From assembly GCA_947305255.1 (NCBI GenBank), contig CAMZDE010000017.1, forward strand, positions 1-18,276: 18,276 bases of DNA. Reading direction: 5' to 3'. Position numbers and translations under genes: made by a program. This DNA is from an uncultured Alphaproteobacteria bacterium (lineage in GTDB: Bacteria; Pseudomonadota; Alphaproteobacteria; Rs-D84). Position 1 is the stretch's first letter; each line of letters opens with the position of its first letter. Shown here piece by piece: positions 12,284-18,276 of the stretch. The notes beneath the pieces were generated by a model. It ran no database searches. It was not told the origin of the DNA and worked only from the letters and a program-made list of their open reading frames with translations.

Positions 12284-14206
12284 ATGAAAATGATTAAATT
12301 TGTTACAAAAACATTGTTTTATGTTGGGCTTTGTGCGTCTGTTTGTGTTGTGAATGCCGCAGAAATCGGGCGCAGTCGTGTCGGTCAAAACCAAAATGGG
12401 ACGAATGCATCGCGTATGCCGACATTGCCGGTCATGACGATGAATACTGTGGGAAATCCTGTGGTTGGGACGGTTACTGAACCTATTAATGTGAATTCGG
12501 GTAATGTTATTCCGACGCCACCAACACCGCCAACCCCACCAGCACCAGAACCGGAATGTGCCGATGGTGGTGTGCGAAATACGGATTATACTGTTTCAAT
12601 GTGTATGAATGAATTGCGCCTATGTGTTGATGCAGGTGCGGTCGAAGGTGGTCTGCACGGATTATTCAATGACGAATATTTTGCCAGAGTTTTGAATGGT
12701 AATTTAAGAATTTGTCAGAATGTTGTCGATAAATGTTTGGATATTCGCAAAGATTGCAGGAAAGTTTACAGAACATATAAATCAGTCTGGGCGGATTTCA
12801 AATCCAGAATTTTGTGGCCTGAATATTACAATTTTGTGTTGTATAAAACAGGATTAACACCAAATCAGGCAAAGAAAACTTGTACGCGTTTGGGCGCAAA
12901 GTGGGACGCGGTAAATGCAGACTGTGTGGTGTGTGTTGTCGCATATAACAAAGACAAACCAATTTCAAACGAATGGTTGTTCGGTGCTGCGGGTAATGGT
13001 AAAGATGCCGAAGCATGTTTGAAGATGGGCGAATCGTTCACTTGTAACAAAAGTTTGTTCGGTTTTTCGTTGCTGAATGATACGGCGACGGTGGCGGCGA
13101 CGGCTATCCCTGGTGGCGCGATTGTTGGTGGTGTCATTGGTGGTGTTGCGGCAAAATCAAAACAGAACAAAGTTATGGATACGCCGTGCGCGTCTAAGGA
13201 TTTTCGTCAGAAATTGGGTAAACAAATCCAATCTGGTGAAAATAATAGACTTTTGAAAACTTATTTATATGACGCCGGTCGTGACCAGTATGGATATTAT
13301 TCTGGTTATTATGCAGGGGGAGATGAAAGCACTGCAAAGGCGGTTCCTGATACGTTCTATAATATGGACGAAGCGACATGTGAATTGATAATGGATTTGT
13401 ATGCCAAGGCGAAATTGTACGAAGATGGAATCGAAGCTTGTGAAGCAGATGCAGAATTGAATTATGTCGCGAGTTTATTGCCAAAAGGTGACATCAAATC
13501 GCAAATCACAGATATCGTTTTGCAAGACGATAAACGTGTTTGCTATACCCAAGGCACAGTTCAATGTGTGTCGGCGAAATCAGGGTTAACACAACAGACT
13601 TTGGATGCGTTCAAATCACAGTGTATGTTTATCCCGTTGCAATTGGGTTATACTGTGAATAATGAAAATAGTCCGTTCTGTACACATAATGGCGATTGTC
13701 GGACGGTTAACCAGATTAAATCTGAATTGTCCAGATTGCGCGGTTTGTTGGACGCTATCGCGGTCGTCACTGATGATTCAAATGCGCCGAGTGTTGGCAA
13801 AGGCATTTTGGTTGGTGGAACTATTGGTGCGGCGACTGGCGGATTGGCAACTGGTATAACTGCATTGATTGAAAGCAACAATATTAAATGTGTCGTCGGA
13901 GATGATTTGGCATCGGTTGCATTGAATAAATCGCATACGATAAGTTCTTTGAAAGACTTCTATGTCAAGAAAGGATTCAGTTTGCCAGATACAATTATTC
14001 CGACGACGGTTGTTTCAGACAGAGATTCGTGGGCGGTGGCGTGTTCTGAATATGCGGGTAATCCGGAAGATTGTTCGAATGCTCAGGTCGTTTATAAACA
14101 CGGTAATGCGCGCGAAATAATATCGGCCGCTTGTGAAGCACAAGGTTCGACATGTGGTGTCAACGAAGACGTTGCGCAATCACATTTAACCCAATTAGCA
14201 GATTAG
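12284..14206 (+). CDS. Secreted Cx6C and glycine-zipper protein, unknown
   Basis: The 640-residue product starts MKMIKFVTKTLF with a signal peptide ending near VVNAA (residue 26), then a Pro-rich spacer (PTPPTPPTPPAPEP, about 77-90). Cysteines at 107/114 and 144/151/158 are exactly seven residues apart, like those of the 940-residue protein, and many more follow. Two Gly-rich hydrophobic segments, IPGGAIVGGVIGGVAA (275-290) and GILVGGTIGAATGGLATG (507-524), look like glycine-zipper helices able to insert in or associate at membranes. An in-frame TTG at 12269 has an AAGGA at 12257-12261 and could be used instead. I prefer the ATG at 12284 because it gives a cleaner signal peptide. Family not recognised; an exported envelope protein is likely. 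Confidence 0.85.
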   Translation: MKMIKFVTKTLFYVGLCASVCVVNAAEIGRSRVGQNQNGTNASRMPTLPVMTMNTVGNPVVGTVTEPINVNSGNVIPTPPTPPTPPAPEPECADGGVRNTDYTVSMCMNELRLCVDAGAVEGGLHGLFNDEYFARVLNGNLRICQNVVDKCLDIRKDCRKVYRTYKSVWADFKSRILWPEYYNFVLYKTGLTPNQAKKTCTRLGAKWDAVNADCVVCVVAYNKDKPISNEWLFGAAGNGKDAEACLKMGESFTCNKSLFGFSLLNDTATVAATAIPGGAIVGGVIGGVAAKSKQNKVMDTPCASKDFRQKLGKQIQSGENNRLLKTYLYDAGRDQYGYYSGYYAGGDESTAKAVPDTFYNMDEATCELIMDLYAKAKLYEDGIEACEADAELNYVASLLPKGDIKSQITDIVLQDDKRVCYTQGTVQCVSAKSGLTQQTLDAFKSQCMFIPLQLGYTVNNENSPFCTHNGDCRTVNQIKSELSRLRGLLDAIAVVTDDSNAPSVGKGILVGGTIGAATGGLATGITALIESNNIKCVVGDDLASVALNKSHTISSLKDFYVKKGFSLPDTIIPTTVVSDRDSWAVACSEYAGNPEDCSNAQVVYKHGNAREIISAACEAQGSTCGVNEDVAQSHLTQLAD

Positions 14207-14218
14207 TTGATTGATGAT

Positions 14219-14252
14219 AAAAATCAGGGGGCGCTTGTCCCCTGATTTTTTT
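14219..14252. terminator. Terminator after the 640-residue protein gene
   Basis: AAAAATCAGGGG (14219-14230) pairs with CCCCTGATTTTT (14239-14250) around an 8-base loop, with Ts after. The flanking As and Ts make it usable from both directions, which suits the convergent ccrM gene. Confidence 0.92.
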
Positions 14253-14253
14253 A

Positions 14254-14278
14254 CAAAAAAATAACGTCGGTTGACGTT
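14254..14278 (-). terminator. Likely terminator of ccrM
   Basis: On the - strand AACGTC (14278-14273), the loop AACC and GACGTT (14268-14263) are followed by A and seven Ts (14261-14255). The stem is only 6 bp, so it may work together with the neighbouring 14219-14252 stem. Confidence 0.5.
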
Positions 14279-14317
14279 TATAAAATTTATAAATATTTTT
14301 TGTTGTGATGTTGAGTG

Positions 14318-15418
14318 TTAAGCCGCTTTCTTCATGTTCTGTTTTATATCGCGGATGTATTTACGTAATTCATCAATTGCGATTAATGTTCCGTCACGTT
14401 TTTCCGCAGACCAATAATCCCAACCATTAAAACTGACGCTGTGTTGGATACGTGCTGCCATAACGTGGATTGATGCTTTGCCGTACAAAGTATGTGTTAA
14501 TTGACCGTCATGTGTAATCATTACACGGTCGCCACGTGGCCCAACCAAAGTTTGTCCGGTATATAATAAACCTGCGTCGATTAATTCGCGGAATGCAACC
14601 TTGATTGCTTCACGTTTCGGAGCGGTGACTTCGATTTCTGATAAATCAATCGGTGTCACGGATTCTAGGCGTTTACGTGCACCATTTACATATTTTTCTT
14701 CGCGGTCAATGCCGATAAATTGACGTCCCAGTTCTTTTGCTGCTGCCGCAGTTGTTCCCGAACCAACAAATGGGTCAACAATAATATCGCCTGGTTTCGT
14801 CGAAGACAGAATTACACGACGCAACAAATCCATCGGTTTTTGGGTGTTATGCAAACTTTTGCCGTTTTCGTCTTTGATGCGTTCTTCACCAAGGCATATA
14901 TTCAAATCCCAATCAGACCGCATCTGTTTTCCACCATTCAATTTTTTCATGGTTTCATAATTAAATGTGTATTTCCCAGTCTTGGTTGGTGTTGCCCAAA
15001 TAAGTGTTTCATGCGCATTTGTAAAACGTGTCCCACGGAAATTAGGCATTGGATTTGTCTTTACCCAAACAATGTCATTTAAAATCCAAAACCCCATGTC
15101 CTGTAAAATCGCGCCAATGCGAAAAATATTGTGGTATGAACCGATAACCCACATCGCGCCGTCTGGTTTCAAAATGCGTTTGCATTCGCGCATCCATTGA
15201 CGTGTAAATTCATCGTAATCTTTTTGAGAATCAAACGCGTCCCATTCGTCGCGCACAGCACGCGCAGCGGTTTGATCTTCGGGACGATAGAGAGTTTTTT
15301 CACCCAATTGCAAATTGTATGGTGAATCCGCGAACACTGCGTCAACCGATGCATCAGGTATATTGCGCATAATTTCAACGCAATCGCCACATAAAATTTG
15401 GTTTAAATATTTTTGCAT
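14318..15418 (-). CDS. ccrM: CcrM-type GANTC adenine-N6 methyltransferase
   Basis: The 366-residue product matches CcrM, which methylates adenine in GANTC and couples gene expression to replication in alphaproteobacteria. The catalytic motif is at residues 31-34, within VFADSPYNLQLG; it reads DSPY instead of the usual DPPY. The AdoMet-binding DPFVGSGTT is at 215-223, giving the beta-class order. The C-terminal domain specific to CcrM (about 258-355) contains YGKASIHVMAARIQ and FNGWDYWS. The frame is open 20 codons upstream to 15478, but the ATG at 15418 (MQKYLNQILCGDCVEIM) gives the family start and length. A GAGAGAG precedes it instead of a standard GGAG. An extended -10 (15469-15477) and one GAATC site lie upstream. 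Confidence 0.95.
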   Translation of the reverse strand: MQKYLNQILCGDCVEIMRNIPDASVDAVFADSPYNLQLGEKTLYRPEDQTAARAVRDEWDAFDSQKDYDEFTRQWMRECKRILKPDGAMWVIGSYHNIFRIGAILQDMGFWILNDIVWVKTNPMPNFRGTRFTNAHETLIWATPTKTGKYTFNYETMKKLNGGKQMRSDWDLNICLGEERIKDENGKSLHNTQKPMDLLRRVILSSTKPGDIIVDPFVGSGTTAAAAKELGRQFIGIDREEKYVNGARKRLESVTPIDLSEIEVTAPKREAIKVAFRELIDAGLLYTGQTLVGPRGDRVMITHDGQLTHTLYGKASIHVMAARIQHSVSFNGWDYWSAEKRDGTLIAIDELRKYIRDIKQNMKKAA

Positions 15419-15468
15419 TGGTTGTTTTCTCTCTCTTGTTTGTCTGAAACGACATAACCTTTGCCTAT

Positions 15469-15477
15469 ATTTTACCA
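15469..15477 (-). promoter_or_regulatory. Extended -10 promoter of ccrM
   Basis: Read on the - strand, TGG then TAAAAT (15474-15469) forms an extended -10 about 50 bases before the ATG, with a T-run where a -35 would be. A GAATC at 15507-15511 falls near position -45 to -49, so methylation by CcrM could feed back on this promoter. Confidence 0.5.
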
Positions 15478-15573
15478 TTTTTTAGGTTTACAAAAAAGTG
15501 TCCTGCGAATCGGTTTATAAAAAAAACACTTGATTTTTATAAAAAAGCAATTTTTTTTGATAACAAATTGTGC

Positions 15574-15602
15574 TTTACAATGACATTTTTTTTGTCTATC
15601 GT
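15574..15602 (+). promoter_or_regulatory. Promoter of nrdR, nearly leaderless
   Basis: TTTACA at 15574-15579, a 17-base spacer and TATCGT at 15597-15602 match 5/6 and 4/6 of the consensus. The predicted start near 15609 is two bases before the nrdR ATG (15611), and there is no Shine-Dalgarno sequence. Confidence 0.55.
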
Positions 15603-15610
15603 TAAAAATT

Positions 15611-16111
15611 ATGAGATGTCCATATTGTAATTCTACGGATAGCAGGGTGGCGGATTCGCGCCCTGATATTGGTGACGCGGTTATTCGCCGCCGTCGCGTT
15701 TGCAATCAATGTGGGGCAAAATTCACGACGGTTGAACGTATTCAAATGCGCGATTTAATTGTGCGTAAAAATAGCGGAAAAACAGAACCTTTTGATCGTG
15801 ATAAATTGTTTCGTTCTGTTAAGTTGGCGTGTCGTAATCGTGATGTAAGGGACGAACAGATTGATCGTTTGGTTGCATCGATTCAGCGCAGGTTGGAAAC
15901 AGAAACCGCTGATGATACGGTGACCAGTGCGATGGTGGGGCAAATGGTTTCTGATTCTTTGTTGAATTTGGATCCGATTGCGTTCATAAGATTTGTTTCG
16001 GTTTATAGAAAATTTTCAAAGGTGTCGGATTTCAAAAAAATAATCAGTCAAATTCCAGAGGCAGATGATGATGCAGTGGTATGCAAATTACCAAAAACAT
16101 CATTGTTCTAA
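15611..16111 (+). CDS. nrdR: Transcriptional repressor NrdR
   Basis: NrdR senses ATP/dATP and represses ribonucleotide reductase genes. The 166-residue product has the N-terminal zinc ribbon with CxxC pairs at residues 3-6 (CPYC) and 31-34 (CNQC), in the family context SRPDIGDAVIRRRRVCNQCG. An ATP-cone domain follows (about 49-139), with VRKNSGKTEPFDRDKL and IAFIRFVSVYRKF. Length is normal, with a short extra tail. It is divergent from ccrM, and a lytic transglycosylase gene follows after 13 bases, probably in the same transcript. No ribosome-binding site is visible. No NrdR box was recognised in the window. Confidence 0.96.
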   Translation: MRCPYCNSTDSRVADSRPDIGDAVIRRRRVCNQCGAKFTTVERIQMRDLIVRKNSGKTEPFDRDKLFRSVKLACRNRDVRDEQIDRLVASIQRRLETETADDTVTSAMVGQMVSDSLLNLDPIAFIRFVSVYRKFSKVSDFKKIISQIPEADDDAVVCKLPKTSLF

Positions 16112-16124
16112 GAGAGACGAGAGA

Positions 16125-17852
16125 ATGCGAAAAATATTGTTTTTTTTAATATGCTGTGTTGCATCGCTGAATGTGTGGGCGATGGAATCTTTTGATATTT
16201 TAACAAATGACGATGCGGCCATTTACGTTCAAATTTTTGATTTGCAAGACAAAGAAAAAATAGATTCTGCGAAAAAATTAGAAAGCAAATTATCTGATAA
16301 ATTTTTGATGAACGAAGTTTTATATCAACGTTATATTTCAAAAACATATCGGACGCGTGGGGCTGAATTACAAAGTTGGATGGAAAAATATTATGATATG
16401 CCAGGGGCAGAACGTTTATCGAAAATCGCGAATATAAAAAAAGCTTCTGTACGAAAGCCGTCTGTGCCAAACATTTTAACCGGCAAAGATTATATTGAAA
16501 CGGCGCAATCTGAAACGTGGACTGAAAAAAATTACAATGACAAAATCACCCAGAATATAAATAAATTCAAAAAGGCTATTCGTTCGGGCAGTTCGAAAAC
16601 CGCGCGTCAAATATTAGAAGATAAATCGTTCAAATCAAAATTATCAGAGGCAGATTATGGACGTCTGGCCGGACGCTTGTCATTTTTATATTATACAAAT
16701 GGCGAATATGAATTGGCGAAAAAGTGGGGGTTCGTGGCGTCTGATGCAAATTCTGAATATGGTTTGTGGTCGATGGGATTGCTATATTTCAAAGAAGAAA
16801 AATACAAAGAAAGTCAAAAGTATTTCAGCAAGATACTTGATTTAACACAAATCAATAATGCGCGGAAAACAGAGGCGGCTTTCTGGGCGGCGCGCGCGGC
16901 GGATATCGCGGATGATTCGAAATCAAAGAAAAAATACCTGAAAATTGCAGCAGCATATCCGATGTCTTTTTATGGTGCGCTGGCGACTGCAATGTTGGGC
17001 GATACGCCGGCCTATGAATTTTTTGACCAAGAATGTTCAGACGAAGATATTGTCGAATTGCGCAAAAATAAATATGGTCGCAAAGCGTTGGCTTTGTTGC
17101 AGGTGGGTAAAAAAGATAGGGCCGAAGAATATTTGAAATATTTAATCACTGCAAAATCGTCTGATAAATTGTTGCATGCGGTGAACGCTTTGTCGTCTAT
17201 GTATGGATTGCCACGTGTTTCGATAATGGTGTCCGGCGTGATGCGCGATAGGGGTGTTTTGGAAATAAATGATGATATTATTTATTCGGCGCAATATCCG
17301 CTACCGAATTGGGAACCGATGGGTGGTTGGTCTATTGATAGGGCATTATTGCTGGCGATTACAAAACAAGAAAGCGGTTTTAAACCGACTGCAAAATCAA
17401 ATGCGGGTGCAAACGGTTTAATGCAGATTATGCCAAGTACTGCGAAGCGTGTTGCGCGTAAAAATTCTGTGAAAATGTCAGAGATTGATATGTCAAAACC
17501 AGAACATAATATGTTTTTGGGTCAGCAATACATTGTCGATTTATTGTCACATCAATTGATTCAAAATAATATTATAAAAATGTTGGTCGCGTATAATGCA
17601 GGTATGGGTAATCTGGTTAAATTTGAAAAAAGTTTTTCTACATCTGACCCATTGCTTTACATTGAAAGTTTTCCGGCGTATGAAACGCGTAATTATATAA
17701 AACGCGTGATGTCTAATTTGTGGCTATATCGTGCGCGTTTGGAACAACCTCTGACGGCATTAAAAGAATTAGCAAATGGGAATTGGCCGTATTACAACAG
17801 CGAAGATGAATATGTTCAATCCCAGATGTTTAATAGCAGTCTGTCACTATAA
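16125..17852 (+). CDS. slt: Soluble lytic murein transglycosylase (Slt family)
   Basis: This 575-residue enzyme cleaves peptidoglycan with formation of 1,6-anhydromuramic ends in the periplasm. A signal peptide (MRKILFFLICCVASLNVWA) is followed by a helical, TPR-like superhelix (about 30-390, with repeats such as YGRLAGRLSFLYYTNGEYEL). The C-terminal catalytic domain holds ITKQESGF with catalytic Glu416, NAGANGLMQIMPSTA (426-440) and VAYNAG (488-493), the SLT signatures. The frame is open back to 16065 inside nrdR. The ATG at 16125 is chosen because it begins the signal peptide and follows GAGAGACGAGA. rnhB follows at 15 bases. Confidence 0.95.
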   Translation: MRKILFFLICCVASLNVWAMESFDILTNDDAAIYVQIFDLQDKEKIDSAKKLESKLSDKFLMNEVLYQRYISKTYRTRGAELQSWMEKYYDMPGAERLSKIANIKKASVRKPSVPNILTGKDYIETAQSETWTEKNYNDKITQNINKFKKAIRSGSSKTARQILEDKSFKSKLSEADYGRLAGRLSFLYYTNGEYELAKKWGFVASDANSEYGLWSMGLLYFKEEKYKESQKYFSKILDLTQINNARKTEAAFWAARAADIADDSKSKKKYLKIAAAYPMSFYGALATAMLGDTPAYEFFDQECSDEDIVELRKNKYGRKALALLQVGKKDRAEEYLKYLITAKSSDKLLHAVNALSSMYGLPRVSIMVSGVMRDRGVLEINDDIIYSAQYPLPNWEPMGGWSIDRALLLAITKQESGFKPTAKSNAGANGLMQIMPSTAKRVARKNSVKMSEIDMSKPEHNMFLGQQYIVDLLSHQLIQNNIIKMLVAYNAGMGNLVKFEKSFSTSDPLLYIESFPAYETRNYIKRVMSNLWLYRARLEQPLTALKELANGNWPYYNSEDEYVQSQMFNSSLSL

Positions 17853-17867
17853 TTCGCGGTGTGTTTG

Positions 17868-18276
17868 ATGCGTGCGATTCCTGATTTTGAAATCGAAAAA
17901 AATTGTGGCTATGGGATTGTCGCAGGTGTTGATGAAGCGGGGCGCGGTCCGTTGTGCGGTCCGGTTGTTGCGGGTGCGGTTGTTTTCAAAAAATATGATT
18001 TTGATGATATGCCAATAATTCGTGATTCAAAACAGATGTCGGCAACGCAGCGTGAAAAAGCATATGATTGGATAACAAATAATCCGAATATTGTTTGGTC
18101 TGTTGCACAATGCAGCGCATCCGAAATCGACGAACTAAATATCTTACGCGCATCGCTAACTGCGATGAAACGTGCGGTTGCTGGATTGAGTGTGGGCGCG
18201 GAATATTGTCTGGTTGACGGGAATAAAATGCCTGATAAAATGAACGGTGTTGCGGTGGTAAAGGGGGATGCAAGGT
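17868..18276 (+). CDS. rnhB: Ribonuclease HII, N-terminal part (cut by window edge)
   Basis: RNase HII removes ribonucleotides and RNA from RNA-DNA hybrids. From the ATG at 17868 the frame is open to the window end (136 codons). It shows GVDEAGRGPLCGPVVAGAVV (about residues 19-38, with the catalytic Asp-Glu pair) and IRDSKQMSATQREK (about 53-66). NILRASLTAMKRAV lies near residues 92-105, and the YCLVDGNKMP segment holds the third catalytic Asp. No strong Shine-Dalgarno sequence is present, so translation may be coupled to slt, 15 bases upstream. ccrM and rnhB are, from memory, often neighbours in alphaproteobacteria; here two genes lie between them. Confidence 0.94.
   Translation, partial: MRAIPDFEIEKNCGYGIVAGVDEAGRGPLCGPVVAGAVVFKKYDFDDMPIIRDSKQMSATQREKAYDWITNNPNIVWSVAQCSASEIDELNILRASLTAMKRAVAGLSVGAEYCLVDGNKMPDKMNGVAVVKGDAR

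Noticed and set aside
12514..12552. Short CCA/CCG-rich repeat
   Set aside because: It simply encodes the Pro-rich spacer of the secreted protein; it is not a CRISPR or mobile repeat.
1..18276. tRNA, rRNA, CRISPR arrays, insertion sequences, prophage or plasmid genes
   Set aside because: I looked on both strands and saw no cloverleaf, repeat-spacer series, transposase or phage signature.

Overview
This is an AT-rich bacterial chromosomal segment, most likely from an alphaproteobacterium. The evidence is a CcrM-type GANTC adenine methyltransferase with its characteristic C-terminal domain, a zinc-free S14, and the ribosomal gene order. The cysteine-rich secreted proteins recall those of uncultured host-associated or gut alphaproteobacteria with small genomes. 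That placement is inference and could be tested by a phylogeny of RpoA or SecY.

Layout. Positions 1-5354 hold the end of the spc operon and the start of the alpha operon, all on the + strand: rplE (partial), rpsN, rpsH, rplF, rplR, rpsE, rplO, secY, rpsM, rpsK. Two genes usual at these places are missing: rpmD (L30) between rpsE and rplO, and adk between secY and rpsM. A strong intrinsic terminator follows rpsK. A secreted cysteine-rich repeat protein with its own promoter and a TTG start (5462-6226) then interrupts the alpha operon. Next, rpoA starts from a near-consensus promoter with a GC-rich discriminator, and rplQ follows after a long structured leader. rplQ carries a Lys/Ala-rich tail and ends at a terminator.

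Positions 8295-14206 look like an accessory cell-envelope region. It holds a 940-residue secreted protein with cysteines at exact seven-residue intervals, a convergent cysteine-free two-helix membrane protein on the - strand, and a 640-residue secreted protein with similar Cx6C pairs plus two glycine-zipper segments. I do not recognise a named family for any of these three.

Positions 14318-18276 are housekeeping: ccrM on the - strand, then nrdR, an Slt-type lytic transglycosylase and rnhB (cut by the window edge) on the + strand.

The most interesting signals are four. (1) The heptad-cysteine modules of the large secreted proteins. (2) A leader before rplQ with a roughly 100-nt hairpin and a segment able to pair equally well with two copies of GCTAGGAG. 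(3) A stem-loop in every sizeable gap between the ribosomal genes. (4) Two promoters placed so close to the start codon that the mRNAs should be leaderless. No tRNA, rRNA, CRISPR array, insertion sequence or phage gene was seen, and no stretch longer than 300 bases lacks a gene.
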